Positions 1-10,321 of a DNA stretch of 64,000 nt are shown piece after piece. Both the position numbers and the translations under genes were made by a program. The stretch is taken from contig JADFDG010000010.1 in assembly GCA_018262975.1 (NCBI GenBank), positions 62,001-126,000 of the forward strand. Direction: 5' to 3'. Numbering within the stretch: position 1 is the first letter of the stretch; every line of letters starts with the position of its first letter. This stretch comes from Gammaproteobacteria bacterium. GTDB taxonomy: Bacteria > Pseudomonadota > Gammaproteobacteria > Pseudomonadales > JADFDG01. The notes beneath the pieces are model-generated. The model had not been told where the DNA came from and did not search any database. It worked only from the letters and a program-made list of their open reading frames with translations.

Positions 1-1
1 C

Positions 2-223
2 TGCAAGATGATCGCGCCGGTGCTCGACGAGGTGGCGAAGGAGTACGGTGGCCGCCTGAAGGTCTGCAAGGTGAACGTCGACGACCACGGTGCCCTGGCG
101 GCCCGCTACGGCGTGCGTGGCATCCCGACCCTGCTGCTGCTCAAGGGCGGCAACGTCGAGGCCACCAAGGTCGGTGCCCTGTCCAAGTCGCAGCTGACCG
201 CGTTCCTCGATACCAACATCTGA
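2..223 (+). CDS. trxA: Thioredoxin, C-terminal part (cut by window start)
   Basis: This is the C-terminal two thirds of a thioredoxin, the small cytoplasmic dithiol reductant. The frame is open from base 2 and begins with C-K-M-I-A-P, so the first visible Cys is probably the second Cys of the W-C-G-P-C active site, with the rest lost to the window edge. The conserved cis-Pro loop ([14 protein letters not shown]) and the F-L-D-T-N-I end fit TrxA, and about 74 residues are visible. The trxA-rho order that follows is common in gammaproteobacteria and supports the assignment. Confidence 0.93.
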   Translation, partial: CKMIAPVLDEVAKEYGGRLKVCKVNVDDHGALAARYGVRGIPTLLLLKGGNVEATKVGALSKSQLTAFLDTNI

Positions 224-236
224 TCCGCCTTTTCCT

Positions 237-306
237 GTAGAGAGGGCGCCATGCGCCCGACCCGCGCCCCCGTTTTCAGGTATCGGGGGCATGGCCCCCT
301 CGCTAC
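237..306. repeat. REPIN: inverted pair of GTAG-type REP palindromes
   Basis: The left arm (237-260) starts GTAG and folds as GGGCGC-CAT-GCGCCC. The right arm (283-306) is the reverse complement of the family consensus (TCGGGGGCATGGCCCCCTCG, then CTAC). The left arm differs from consensus (GGGGGC-CAT-GCCCCC) on both sides of the stem, so pairing is preserved. It lies between trxA and the rho leader. Confidence 0.85.
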
Positions 307-545
307 GGTCACGTTGCAATCCCCGGAATGGGGATGCTAGATTCGGAACCGCAAGGAACTGATGCCCGATCGAGGGCATCCAGGTTTCCCCATCCGGCCT
401 GACTCCCAGGCGCCCCCGCACAGTACGAACGCCGCTTCTGACCTCGCGCAGATCCGGGCAGCGGGCCGGGCATCGCAGAACGACCCCGTTCTTCACAACC
501 GTCGCCCTCCCGGGCGTTCCTCCGTTTCCTTCCCGATGCGATCCT
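307..545 (+). promoter_or_regulatory. Probable rho promoter and long untranslated leader
   Basis: These 239 bases lie between the REPIN and rho and contain no convincing gene. A -10-like TAGATT is visible near 336. The remainder is pyrimidine-rich with no obvious Shine-Dalgarno before the rho ATG. In E. coli rho has a long leader through which Rho represses its own synthesis; a similar role here is inferred from position and composition only. Confidence 0.4.
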
Positions 546-2059
<1,514 letters not shown>

Positions 2060-2063
<4 letters not shown>

Positions 2064-2161
2064 CGGAGGGGGCTTGCCCCCGACCGGCTACCCTGTAGCG
2101 AGGGGGCCATGCCCCCGATACGTCGACCGAAGGCGTGTCGGGGGCATGGCCCCCTCTCTAC
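2060..2161. repeat. REP cluster after rho: one degenerate arm plus a REPIN
   Basis: A degenerate arm (2060-2082, ATAGCGGAGGGGGCTTGCCC then CCGA) overlaps the rho stop codon. It is followed by a canonical left arm at 2095-2118 and an inverted right arm at 2138-2161 ending CTCTCTAC. A 19-base spacer separates the last two arms. Confidence 0.82.
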
Positions 2162-2390
2162 GAAAGGCGGGCAGCCGGGCGTCATCGTTCTGGAACACGG
2201 CTTGCATATTCTCCGGAGTGTGACTTCCGTCACGCGGCCTGCCTTGCACGGCCGCCTGCGGTACCGGAAAGTAGCCGCCGTTTACGTAGCGTCCACGATG
2301 GAGCGGGTACCCGCACATCCCTACGCTACGCGGCAGTGACCACGGACAGTCGCCGTCAGGTGTGTGGGAAACCAGCCAGGGTTCATCAAC
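2162..2390. other. Intergenic stretch without recognised features
   Basis: These 229 bases lie between the REP cluster and a small secreted-protein gene. I see no convincing coding frame, tRNA or terminator. Open frames on the other strand here are antisense shadows that continue through the next gene. The stretch presumably carries the promoter of the gene at 2391, but no clear sigma-70 pair stands out. Confidence 0.4.
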
Positions 2391-2741
2391 ATGAAAGCCA
2401 TCATCCTTGCCTTCCTGCTCCAGCTCGATGCCATCGCCGCCACGGATCCGGCGATGTACGACATGAACGTACTGGCCGCCGTGCACCAGCCCATCCACCA
2501 GGCACTGGTGGAAGGCCGCGGTGACGTGGCCCTGCCGGCCCGTTTCGGCCTGTCGTCGGCCTCCGCCGAGGACAAGCTGCACCAGGCGGTGGAGGGTTTC
2601 ATCCGTGACGCCCGCACCACCGGCGAATACGCGACCGCCGGGTCCATCGACGCACGCATCGACCTTCTCTTCGGCGACGGCATCGTGACCCCCGAGGGGC
2701 ACGGCTACGACGACTACTTCGCCTTCGCCGAGACCAACTGA
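2391..2741 (+). CDS. Small exported hypothetical protein
   Basis: This encodes 116 residues of unknown function. The N-terminus ([20 protein letters not shown]) looks like a short signal peptide, with possible cleavage after AIA. The mature part is acidic and probably helical, with no Cys and no family motif I recognise. The ATG at 2391 was chosen over one at 2364 because the signal-like segment starts there. Its strand, compact size and absence of overlap argue that it is real, but it could be lineage-specific. It sits alone between rho and ubiD and probably belongs to neither operon. Confidence 0.6.
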   Translation: MKAIILAFLLQLDAIAATDPAMYDMNVLAAVHQPIHQALVEGRGDVALPARFGLSSASAEDKLHQAVEGFIRDARTTGEYATAGSIDARIDLLFGDGIVTPEGHGYDDYFAFAETN

Positions 2742-2821
2742 GTCCTGCCCGCCGGGGCGGCCTGCCGGGCCGTCCCGCGCCGGTTTCGGCTATCCTGCTC
2801 CCCGTCCAACGGGAGCGCCCC

Positions 2822-4285
2822 ATGCAATACACCGACCTGCGTGACTTCCTGCGCCACCTCGAGGCGCAGGGCGAGCTGAAGCGCATCGCCACGCCCGTAT
2901 CCCCGAAGCTGGAAATGACCGAGGTCTGCGACCGCGTGCTGCGCGCGGGCGGCCCGGCCGTGCTGTTCGAAAAGCCCGCCGGCTACGACATGCCGGTGCT
3001 GGGCAACCTGTTCGGCACCCCGCGGCGGGTGGCGCTGGGCATGGGGCAGGACTCCGTGGAGTCGCTGCGCGAGGTGGGCAAGGTGCTGGCCTTCCTCAAG
3101 GAGCCGGAGCCGCCCAAGGGCATCCGCGATGCGTTCGAGAAACTCCCGGTGTTCAGGCAGGCGCTGAACCTGACGCCGCGTGAAGTGTCGCGCGCGCCCT
3201 GCCAGCAGAACGTGCTGCGCGGCAGCGAGGTGGACCTGGAACGGCTGCCCATCCAGACCTGCTGGCCGGGCGATGCCGGCCCGCTGGTGACCTGGCCGCT
3301 GGTGATCACGAAGGGCCCGCACAAGGAACGGCAGAACCTCGGCATCTACCGCCAGCAACTGATCGGTCGCAACCGCCTGATCATGCGCTGGCTGTCGCAC
3401 CGCGGCGGTGCGCTGGACTACCGCGAATGGTGCGCGGCCAACCCCGGGCAGAAATTCCCGGTGGCGGTGGCGCTGGGGGCCGACCCGGCCACCATCCTCG
3501 GCGCCGTCACCCCGGTGCCGGACACGCTCAGCGAATACGGCTTCGCCGGCCTGTTGCGCGGCTCGCGCACGGAAGTGGTGAAGTGCCTGACCAACGACCT
3601 GCAGGTGCCGGCCAGCGCCGAGATCGTGCTGGAGGGCTACATCACGCCCGGCGACATGGCCGACGAGGGTCCGTTTGGCGACCACACCGGCTACTACAAC
3701 GAGGTGGAGAAATTCCCGGTATTCACCGTGGAATGCATCACCCACCGCGACAACCCGATCTACCACAGCACCTACACCGGCCGCCCGCCGGATGAGCCGG
3801 CCATCCTCGGCGTGGCGCTCAACGAGGTGTTCGTGCCGATCCTGCAGAAGCAGTTCCCGGAGATCGTCGATTTCTACCTGCCGCCGGAAGGCTGCTCGTA
3901 CCGCATGGCGGTGGTGACCATCAGGAAGCAGTACCCGGGCCACGCCAAGCGCGTGATGCTGGGCGTGTGGAGTTTCCTGCGCCAGTTCATGTACACCAAG
4001 TTCGTGATCGTCACCGACGACGACGTGAACGCGCGCGACTGGAAGGACGTGGTGTGGGCGATGACCACGCGCATGGACCCGAAGCGCGATTGCACGTTCA
4101 TCGAGCACACGCCGATCGACTACCTGGATTTCGCCTCGCCGGTGGCGGGCCTGGGCTCGAAGATCGGTATGGACGCCACCAACAAGTGGCCGGGTGAAAC
4201 CAGCCGCGAATGGGGCACGCCGATCACCATGGATGCGCAGGTGAAGCAGCGCATCGACGCGTTGTGGCAGGAGCTGGGGTTGTGA
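2822..4285 (+). CDS. ubiD: 4-hydroxy-3-polyprenylbenzoate decarboxylase
   Basis: UbiD removes the carboxyl group from 3-polyprenyl-4-hydroxybenzoate in ubiquinone synthesis and needs the prenylated FMN made by UbiX. The 487-residue length matches the family (E. coli 497). Typical segments are visible: the N-terminal [19 protein letters not shown], the central [32 protein letters not shown], and the Lys/Glu-bearing C-terminal region. GGGAG upstream gives a good ribosome site. It is translationally coupled to fre (GTGA overlap at 4282-4285), the same neighbour as in E. coli. Confidence 0.96.
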   Translation: MQYTDLRDFLRHLEAQGELKRIATPVSPKLEMTEVCDRVLRAGGPAVLFEKPAGYDMPVLGNLFGTPRRVALGMGQDSVESLREVGKVLAFLKEPEPPKGIRDAFEKLPVFRQALNLTPREVSRAPCQQNVLRGSEVDLERLPIQTCWPGDAGPLVTWPLVITKGPHKERQNLGIYRQQLIGRNRLIMRWLSHRGGALDYREWCAANPGQKFPVAVALGADPATILGAVTPVPDTLSEYGFAGLLRGSRTEVVKCLTNDLQVPASAEIVLEGYITPGDMADEGPFGDHTGYYNEVEKFPVFTVECITHRDNPIYHSTYTGRPPDEPAILGVALNEVFVPILQKQFPEIVDFYLPPEGCSYRMAVVTIRKQYPGHAKRVMLGVWSFLRQFMYTKFVIVTDDDVNARDWKDVVWAMTTRMDPKRDCTFIEHTPIDYLDFASPVAGLGSKIGMDATNKWPGETSREWGTPITMDAQVKQRIDALWQELGL

Positions 4286-5001
4286 CCACGCCCCCGATAC
4301 GCAACGTGACGGCCACCGTCGTCGCCATCGAAGACCTCACGCCCGACATCGCCCGCGTCTTCCTGCGCCTCGACGAGCCGGTGGTGCGCCTGGCCGGCCA
4401 GTACCTGGAGATCCTCGACGGCGACAACGCGTACGCGTTCTCCATCGCCTCGCCGCCGGCGTCCGGCAACGACCTCGAACTGCACGTGCGCCACGGCGCC
4501 GACAATCCGTCGTCGCTGCGGGTGATGTCGCTGTTGCGCGACAGCGCCAGGGTGATGCTGCGGCTGCCGCAGGGGGACTGCGTGCTGCGCGAAGAGCCCG
4601 CGCTGCCGTTGCTGTTCATCGCCGGCTCGACCGGCTTCTCGCAGGTAAAGGCGTTCGTCGAGCACGCCATCGCGCAGGGCTGGACGGTGCCGGTCACCGT
4701 CTGCTGGGGCGCGCGCAGTGCCGCTGATCTCTACCTGCACGCACTGCCGCAACAGTGGGCGCGCAAGCACGCCAACCTCCGTTACGTGCCGGTGCTGTCC
4801 GGCGATGAGGATGTGGCAGGAATGCGCCGTGGCCTGGTGCCGACGGTGGCGCTGGAATCGGTCGATGATTTCGCGCAGGTGCTGGTGTACGCCTGCGGCT
4901 CGCCGCCGATGGTGTACGCGGTGCTCGATGCGTTCGCTGCGCGCGGCGTGCCGGCGCAGCGCATCTTTTCCGACGTGTTCGCCTGGGCGCCGCGGCCGTA
5001 G
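4282..5001 (+). CDS. fre: NAD(P)H-flavin reductase (Fre-like)
   Basis: This is a cytoplasmic ferredoxin-reductase-fold enzyme that probably uses NAD(P)H to reduce free flavins. It has 239 residues, close to E. coli Fre (233). The flavin-binding RxYS-type motif appears as YAFSIAS (about 51-57), the nucleotide-binding part as [16 protein letters not shown] and [13 protein letters not shown], and the C-terminal [14 protein letters not shown] is typical. The GTG at 4282 is chosen because it overlaps the ubiD stop (GTGA) and is preceded by CAGGAG; an upstream ATG at 4210 would extend deep into ubiD. Reduced flavin supply could serve the UbiD/UbiX pair. A related CDP-glucoseen-reductase-like role cannot be excluded. 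Confidence 0.88.
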   Translation: MTTPPIRNVTATVVAIEDLTPDIARVFLRLDEPVVRLAGQYLEILDGDNAYAFSIASPPASGNDLELHVRHGADNPSSLRVMSLLRDSARVMLRLPQGDCVLREEPALPLLFIAGSTGFSQVKAFVEHAIAQGWTVPVTVCWGARSAADLYLHALPQQWARKHANLRYVPVLSGDEDVAGMRRGLVPTVALESVDDFAQVLVYACGSPPMVYAVLDAFAARGVPAQRIFSDVFAWAPRP

Positions 5002-5013
5002 CGCGCCCCTGCG

Positions 5014-6261
5014 TTACATGCGTGCGGTCGGCAGCGGCAGTTTCGGCAGTTCGGCACCGATGAGTTCCGCCTGCTTGCGCAGGTATTGCTCCGCCTTGCC
5101 ACTTTCACCCAGCCGCGAATACAGGCGCACCAGCTCCGCGCAGTTCTCCGGCGTGGCCTGGCGCGCGGCGCTGGCTTCGAGGTAGTCGCGGGCCTTGCCC
5201 CACAGGCGGTTGCGCAGGCTGATGCGCCCGGCGGCCAGCAGCAGGCCGGGATGGGTGGGGCGCATGGCCAGCCATTTCTCCACGGTGGCCAGTTGCGTCT
5301 CCGGCTTCTCGGCGTCGAGGCGGCCGTAGCGTGCCACCAGCGCGTCACTCCAGTTCGCATCGGGTGCGTCGTTGATCGCGCGCTCCAGCGCTGACTGTGC
5401 TTCGCTGATGGCCTCGTGCTTCACCAGCAGGTCGATGTAGGTGCCGGCCACGCTGTCGTCGCTGCGCAACTCGCCGGGCACGTGCTTCCATGCCGACTGC
5501 AGCGCGTCGATGCGTGCCTTGCGGCTGGGGTAGCCGGCCTCGCCCGCCACCGCCGCGAGGTGCGCGGTCCATGCGCTGCGCGCCAGCGTTTCCCAGCGCG
5601 CCGGCTTCATCAGCTTCTGCAGGGCGGGCAGGATGGTGGTCAATGCCTGCCAGGCCTGCAGTTGGGTGTACACCTCGGCCAGCAGCGTGAGCGCGCGCGG
5701 GTGGCGCGGGAATTTTTCGCGCAGGCGCTCGAGCACCAGGCGGGCACCGGCGGCGTCGCCGTGGCGCATTTTCAGTGCGGCAAGCCGCACGTCGACCAGC
5801 GGCGCGGCTTCACCGGCCTCCGCGCGCGCTTCGCGCAGGACCTGTTCGGCGAGATCGATGCGGCCTTCTTCCTCGGCGGCGCGCGCACCGGTCAGTCGCA
5901 CCAGCAGCGGGGCATCCACCAGTTCGGCCGCCTTCAGCAGTGTGCTGGCAGCCTTGCGCCAGTCCGCCTCGGCGTACTGCGCGAGCCCCTGTTCGGTGAG
6001 CGCGCGTGCCTGGCGCGCGCGGCGCTCGGCACGCCAGCGGCGCAGCGTTTCCGCCGCGTCGATCAGCGTGTTCAGCAGGCCCATGGCCAGCATCAGCGCG
6101 AGGAACAGGATGGCGGTCCCCGCCACGGCGACCCACAGGCTCGTCTCCAGCACGTACTCGTGCCAGGTCACCATCAGGTATCCGGGATCGTCGAGCACCA
6201 GTTGTCCGGCGACGGTGCCCAGCAGCAGCGCCGCCAGCACCCACAGCAATGCGCGCTTCAT
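5014..6261 (-). CDS. hemY: HemY N-terminal domain / TPR protein
   Basis: This inner-membrane protein belongs to the proteobacterial HemY family, unrelated to the protoporphyrinogen oxidase of the same name. It has 415 residues. Two transmembrane helices lie at the N-terminus (about 1-25 and 40-62), and the rest is helical TPR-like repeats, consistent with the HemY_N family. It is the last gene of the hemC-hemD-hemX-hemY operon, and its ATG overlaps the hemX stop (ATGA at 6261-6258). A role in organising late haem synthesis is proposed for the family; the sequence does not show a catalytic site. Confidence 0.93.
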   Translation of the reverse strand: MKRALLWVLAALLLGTVAGQLVLDDPGYLMVTWHEYVLETSLWVAVAGTAILFLALMLAMGLLNTLIDAAETLRRWRAERRARQARALTEQGLAQYAEADWRKAASTLLKAAELVDAPLLVRLTGARAAEEEGRIDLAEQVLREARAEAGEAAPLVDVRLAALKMRHGDAAGARLVLERLREKFPRHPRALTLLAEVYTQLQAWQALTTILPALQKLMKPARWETLARSAWTAHLAAVAGEAGYPSRKARIDALQSAWKHVPGELRSDDSVAGTYIDLLVKHEAISEAQSALERAINDAPDANWSDALVARYGRLDAEKPETQLATVEKWLAMRPTHPGLLLAAGRISLRNRLWGKARDYLEASAARQATPENCAELVRLYSRLGESGKAEQYLRKQAELIGAELPKLPLPTARM

Positions 6262-7280
6262 GGCGAGGCATCCTGCCTGCCGCCTTCCGGCAACAAGCGC
6301 GCGGCCAGTGCGCGCGTGGCACCCATCGATGCGTTGAGGTCAGGCAGGCGCGCACCGATGTCGATGGCGCGCAGGCTGCTGAGTTCGCGGCGCAGGGCCT
6401 GGCGATGCGGCGAGTGGCCGGAGGCGGTGCGGTCCAGCCACTGGTCCGCCTGCGCGAGGCTGTGCTGGTAGATGGCTGCATTGCGCTGCAGCAGGCCCAG
6501 TTGCGCTTGCTGCACCAGCAAGGCGAAGGTGCGTGCGGCGATTTCGCGCTCACCTGCGGTGATGGCGGGCGCGGGCGCCACGTCCACGCGGCGGATGGTC
6601 ACCAGCGAAGTGACGGTGCCGACCAGGCGGTCCCAGGCCGATACCGGAGACCCGGCAGCCGGCGTGGCCGGCGTGCTGGTCGCCGTAGTGGCGGTGGAGG
6701 CGGTGGAGGCGGTGGTCGCGGTGGCGACCGGTCCGTTCGACTCCAGTTGCGCAGGCAGTGCCGCCAGGCGCAGGTAGATCGCTTCCACGTCCAGCGTGCC
6801 GCTGCCGCGCAGCGCGGTGATGTCACGTGCGAGTGCCGCGCGCGCCGCGTGCGTGTCGGCGTCGCGGATGTCCGCCAGCACGCCGTCGGCCGCGGTCAGC
6901 AAGGCCAGCGCGCCGGCCGGGTCCTGCATCAGTGCGAGGCGTTGCGCGGCCAGGCGCACCAGGTACTCGGCTTCGCTGGCGAGCAACGCGGCGCGGCGCG
7001 CGCCGTACAGGCCGTCAACGCGCAGTGCCAGGTCCGCCTGGCCGGAGTTGAGCGTGCCGAGCGTGGCGGACATGTGCTTGCTGCCGGTTGCCAGTGCTTC
7101 CGCGTGGCGTGCCAGCGACTGCATCTGCTGCTCGAGTGCCGCCTCGCGTTCACCCAGGGCGCGCACGTCGAGCCACAACCACAGCGCGGCCCCGGTGGCC
7201 AGTGCGGTGACGGTGCCCAGGGCCGCCAGTGAAAGCGTGCGCCGGCGGCGGAAGCCGGTAGCAGGAAAGTCTTCGCTCAT
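6258..7280 (-). CDS. hemX: HemX family membrane protein
   Basis: HemX is fused to or adjacent to uroporphyrinogen-synthase genes in many gammaproteobacteria. It is annotated as a uroporphyrinogen-III methylase in older records, but this protein shows no methyltransferase motifs. It has 340 residues: a short basic cytoplasmic tail, one transmembrane helix (about 17-36) and a periplasmic, largely coiled or helical domain. A low-complexity Ala/Thr/Pro insertion interrupts the domain near residues 185-215. The start at 7280 is preferred because ATGA overlaps the hemD stop; an upstream ATG at 7322 would intrude on hemD. Confidence 0.92.
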   Translation of the reverse strand: MSEDFPATGFRRRRTLSLAALGTVTALATGAALWLWLDVRALGEREAALEQQMQSLARHAEALATGSKHMSATLGTLNSGQADLALRVDGLYGARRAALLASEAEYLVRLAAQRLALMQDPAGALALLTAADGVLADIRDADTHAARAALARDITALRGSGTLDVEAIYLRLAALPAQLESNGPVATATTASTASTATTATSTPATPAAGSPVSAWDRLVGTVTSLVTIRRVDVAPAPAITAGEREIAARTFALLVQQAQLGLLQRNAAIYQHSLAQADQWLDRTASGHSPHRQALRRELSSLRAIDIGARLPDLNASMGATRALAARLLPEGGRQDASP

Positions 7281-8095
7281 GCCTGTAATCCTTGCGTGGC
7301 GCTGTGCGCGTTGGCGGTCCATGCGACGAGTGCGGCGCGCATGCGCCCGTCGTCGGCACCGCCGGCGTCGAGTACCTGCGTGCAGCCGGCGGCGCGGGCC
7401 TCGTCGGCGGTGCGCGCGCTGGCGGTCACCAGCAGCACGTCGCTGCCGGCCAGCCAGGGTGCGAGCCCGAGGAGATTCTGCAGTGCCGCGCTGCTGGTCA
7501 CCAGCACGGCGCGCCGGCCCGCTGCGGCGGGAATGTCACGAAATGCATCGAGCGCCACGCGGGCATCGTCGGTGGCAAGGCGGCGGTAGACCGCCATCCG
7601 GGTGACGGTGGCGCCACGCGCCGCGAGGGCTTCCTGCATCAGCGTGCGACCGCCTTCGCCGGCCAGCAGCAGCACGCGGGTTCCGGCGGGCACTGTTGCC
7701 AGCCCCGGCAATGCCAGCAGGCCCTCGGAGCGCTCGTCGGCCGGTGCCTCGGCCTGGATGCCATGGGCGGCGAGTGCGGCAGCGGTGGCGGCGCCCACCG
7801 CGAACCAGCGCTGCGCGACCGGCCACTGCGGCCAGTACGACGCCAGCAACGGGATGCCGTGCTGCACGGCGTTGCGGCTGGTGACGATGACGATGTCGAA
7901 ACGGTCGAGGTCCTGCGCGAGTGCGCGCAGCGCCGGTGTCTCTTCGGTGGCTTCGATGGCCAGCAGGGGTGCGCGGTGGACCGTCGCGCCGTCCGCGGCC
8001 AGCGCCGTGCACAGCGGATCGGCGAGTGCCGCCGGGCGGGTCACCAGCACGTGGTGCCCGGCCAATGGAAAGTCAGTGGCGGGGGCCATCGCCAT
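7277..8095 (-). CDS. hemD: Uroporphyrinogen-III synthase
   Basis: HemD closes and inverts ring D of hydroxymethylbilane to make uroporphyrinogen III. The 272-residue protein has the family's duplicated alpha/beta fold: an N-terminal [12 protein letters not shown], a central [11 protein letters not shown], and a C-terminal [14 protein letters not shown]. Sequence is weakly conserved in this family, so position after hemC is strong support. The annotated start overlaps hemC by 23 bases; an in-frame ATG at 8089 ([11 protein letters not shown]) is equally possible. Confidence 0.94.
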   Translation of the reverse strand: MAMAPATDFPLAGHHVLVTRPAALADPLCTALAADGATVHRAPLLAIEATEETPALRALAQDLDRFDIVIVTSRNAVQHGIPLLASYWPQWPVAQRWFAVGAATAAALAAHGIQAEAPADERSEGLLALPGLATVPAGTRVLLLAGEGGRTLMQEALAARGATVTRMAVYRRLATDDARVALDAFRDIPAAAGRRAVLVTSSAALQNLLGLAPWLAGSDVLLVTASARTADEARAAGCTQVLDAGGADDGRMRAALVAWTANAHSATQGLQA

Positions 8096-9014
8096 ACACG
8101 TCGCGCAGGATGCGTTCCGCGCCCTGGGCGAGCAGGTTTTCCGCCACGCTGATGCCGAGCCGCTCCGGATCGGCGGTGTCGCCGCGCTGCGTGGCGCGCA
8201 ACACCGTGCGGCCGTCCACGCCGGCCACCAGCGCCGACAGGTGCAGGGTGCTGTCGTCGACCAGTTCGGCGTAGCCGGCGATCGGTACCTGGCAGCCGCC
8301 CTGCAGATGGCGGTTGAGCGCGCGCTCGGCGCGCACGCGCAGCGCCGTCGGTTCGTGGTTGAGCGCCGCGATCAGCTGGTTGGTGAGCAGGTCGTGCTGG
8401 CGGCACTCGACGCCGACCGCGCCCTGGCCACAGGCCGGCAGCGAGTCGGCCACCGGCAGCAGCGCGGCGATGCGCGACGCCATGCCCAGCCGCTTCAGGC
8501 CGGCGCTGGCGAGGATGATGGCGTCGTATTCACCGGCATCGAGCTTGCCCAGGCGCGTCTGCACGTTGCCGCGGCAGTCGCGGATCACCAGGTCCGGCCG
8601 GCGCGCGCGCAACTGCGCGGCGCGGCGCAGGCTGCTGGTGCCGACCACCGCACCCTGCGGCAGTTCGGCGATCGCGTTGTAGCGATTGGAAACGAAGGCA
8701 TCGCGCGGGTCCTCGCGCTCGCAGATCACCGGCAGCACCAGGCCGTGCGGCAATTCCATCGGCACGTCCTTCATCGAATGCACGGCGATGTCGGCACGGC
8801 CCTCGAGCATGGCCTGCTCGAGTTCCTTCACGAACAGGCCCTTGCCGCCGACCTTGGCCAGCGGCGCGTCGAGGATGCGGTCACCCTGCGTGGTGAGCAG
8901 CAGCAGTTCGGTGTGCAGCCCGGGATGCAGCGCGCGCAGGCGGTCGGCCACGTGGTTGGCCTGCCACAGCGCCAGCGGGCTCTTGCGGGTTGCGATGCGG
9001 ATGATGTCGACCAT
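8073..9014 (-). CDS. hemC: Hydroxymethylbilane synthase (porphobilinogen deaminase)
   Basis: HemC polymerises four porphobilinogens into hydroxymethylbilane using a covalent dipyrromethane cofactor. The 313-residue length is standard. The start [16 protein letters not shown], the Arg-rich [18 protein letters not shown] and the cofactor Cys in [11 protein letters not shown] (Cys about 241) are all present, so an active enzyme is expected. It heads the hem operon and lies downstream of algZ-algR on the same strand, as in Pseudomonas. Here a lipoprotein gene and a terminator separate it from algR, so it probably has its own promoter. Confidence 0.97.
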   Translation of the reverse strand: MVDIIRIATRKSPLALWQANHVADRLRALHPGLHTELLLLTTQGDRILDAPLAKVGGKGLFVKELEQAMLEGRADIAVHSMKDVPMELPHGLVLPVICEREDPRDAFVSNRYNAIAELPQGAVVGTSSLRRAAQLRARRPDLVIRDCRGNVQTRLGKLDAGEYDAIILASAGLKRLGMASRIAALLPVADSLPACGQGAVGVECRQHDLLTNQLIAALNHEPTALRVRAERALNRHLQGGCQVPIAGYAELVDDSTLHLSALVAGVDGRTVLRATQRGDTADPERLGISVAENLLAQGAERILRDVYGDGPRH

Positions 9015-9040
9015 GCCTGTGCCTGCCGTGGATCTGCCTG

Positions 9041-9071
9041 AAACGAAAAAGGCCGCGTGTGCGCGGCCTTT
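9041..9071 (-). terminator. Rho-independent terminator after the TRL-like lipoprotein gene
   Basis: Reading the minus strand, AAAGGCCGCG, a 4-base loop and CGCGGCCTTT form a perfect 10-bp stem, followed by TTCGTTT. It lies between the lipoprotein gene and hemC and should separate algR-side transcription from the hem operon. Confidence 0.8.
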
Positions 9072-9092
9072 CCCGGTAGCGCGGTTACCGGA

Positions 9093-9413
9093 TCAGTTGC
9101 CGTACACGACGACCGTGAAGTCGGCGACCACGCCGGCGATGTTCTGCGCCTCGTAGTCGATGTGGTGGATCTCGGTGATGCCGCCGTTCTGCGCCGCCGT
9201 CTGGATGGAGGCGTCGCCGGTGGCGATGGCACCGAAGAACGAGCGCACCGTCGCGCGACCGACGCGGGTCGGTTCCTTCGGGCTGCCGGTGGCCGACCAG
9301 GGGTACTTGGCGTTGGTGTAGGCCAGGCCGGTGACCGGGCCGACCGTGACGGCGCAACCGCCGAGGACGACGGACACCGCGACCGCGGCGACAAGGGCAA
9401 AAAGGCGCTTCAT
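9093..9413 (-). CDS. TRL-like family lipoprotein
   Basis: This encodes a 106-residue predicted lipoprotein: a basic start MKRLF, a hydrophobic stretch, and a lipobox VLGGC (Cys about 19). The mature part, with V-G-P-V-T-G-L-A-Y-T-N-A-K-Y-P and S-G-S-P-K-type glycine turns, resembles the TRL-like family of small bacterial lipoproteins, whose function is unknown. The ATG at 9413 is chosen because the lipoprotein signal starts there; an upstream start would add 35 non-conserved residues. It sits between algR and hemC, which is unusual for that syntenic block, and has its own terminator. Confidence 0.8.
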   Translation of the reverse strand: MKRLFALVAAVAVSVVLGGCAVTVGPVTGLAYTNAKYPWSATGSPKEPTRVGRATVRSFFGAIATGDASIQTAAQNGGITEIHHIDYEAQNIAGVVADFTVVVYGN

Positions 9414-9524
9414 GCGACGTACCTGTTGTTGTTCTGGTTGGGGTCGGTCCGGGACGGCGGGCCGCCCGTGATCGAGCGAGGATAGCGGATGCAGCCCGGG
9501 TGGCCAAGCCGCGGCCACCCCTGG

Positions 9525-10271
9525 TTACAGATGCTGCAACAACCGTCGCAGCCCGGATACATGCCGCCGGCTGACCGTCAGGCGCTCGTCGGTGTCCTTC
9601 AGGCGCACCTGGTAGTGGCCGGTGCTGACCTGCTCCAGGCCGTCGATGAACCGCCGGGCCACCAGCGAGTTGCGGTGGATGCGCACGAAGCGCTCGCCGA
9701 ACTCGTCCTCCAGCTCCTTGAGGGTCTCGTCGATCAACACCTCGCCGCGCCCGGAGCGGACGGTGACGTACTTCTGGTCGGCGAGGAAATAGCGGATGTC
9801 GTCCACCGGCACCAGCTCGATGCCGCGGTGGGTCTTGGCGCTGATGTGGGTGCGCTGCTTGTGCGAGGTGTCGTTGGCGGCGGTGACGTCCGACAGCGCC
9901 GACAGTTGCACGCGGTTCAGGCTGCGCGCCTTGGCCAGCGCCTCGGCCAGCGCCTCGCGGCGTACCGGCTTGAGCAGGTAGCCCACGGCATTGACGTTGA
10001 AGGCCTGCACGGCGTGGTCGTCGTAGGCGGTGCAGAAGATGATCGCCGGCGGCGCCTTGTTCTGGCTGATGAGCTTGGCGGCCTCCAGGCCGTCCATCTG
10101 CGGCATGCGGATGTCCATGAGGATGATGTCCGCATCCGTTTCCGACAGGCGCTGCACGGCTTCCGCGCCGTTGACGGCCTCGCCGACGACCTCGTAGCCG
10201 TCCATGTCGGCCACCAGCCGGGTCAGCCGTTCCCGGGCCAGCTGCTCGTCATCGCACACCAGTACCTTCAT
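9525..10271 (-). CDS. algR: LytTR-family response regulator AlgR
   Basis: This is a two-component response regulator of the AlgR/LytR type. The receiver domain occupies about 1-120, with the acidic pocket (CDDEQ near the start), the phospho-acceptor Asp in D-I-I-L-M-D-I-R-M-P (about 54) and the C-F-C-T-A-Y-D switch region. A LytTR DNA-binding domain fills about 140-245 and ends G-L-R-R-L-L-Q-H-L. Its 248 residues equal the Pseudomonas aeruginosa AlgR length. The sensor AlgZ lies 50 bases upstream on the same strand. In Pseudomonas AlgR controls alginate, type IV pili and c-di-GMP genes; targets here are unknown. Confidence 0.93.
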   Translation of the reverse strand: MKVLVCDDEQLARERLTRLVADMDGYEVVGEAVNGAEAVQRLSETDADIILMDIRMPQMDGLEAAKLISQNKAPPAIIFCTAYDDHAVQAFNVNAVGYLLKPVRREALAEALAKARSLNRVQLSALSDVTAANDTSHKQRTHISAKTHRGIELVPVDDIRYFLADQKYVTVRSGRGEVLIDETLKELEDEFGERFVRIHRNSLVARRFIDGLEQVSTGHYQVRLKDTDERLTVSRRHVSGLRRLLQHL

Positions 10272-10321
10272 CGGCGTGTACCTGCTTGTTGTTGTTCTCT
10301 TTTTCAGGTCAGGGTCGGGCC

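Noticed and set aside
237-306. Repeats resembling a CRISPR unit
   Set aside because: Arms are dispersed singly or in pairs, often inverted, with no regular array of spacers and no cas genes.
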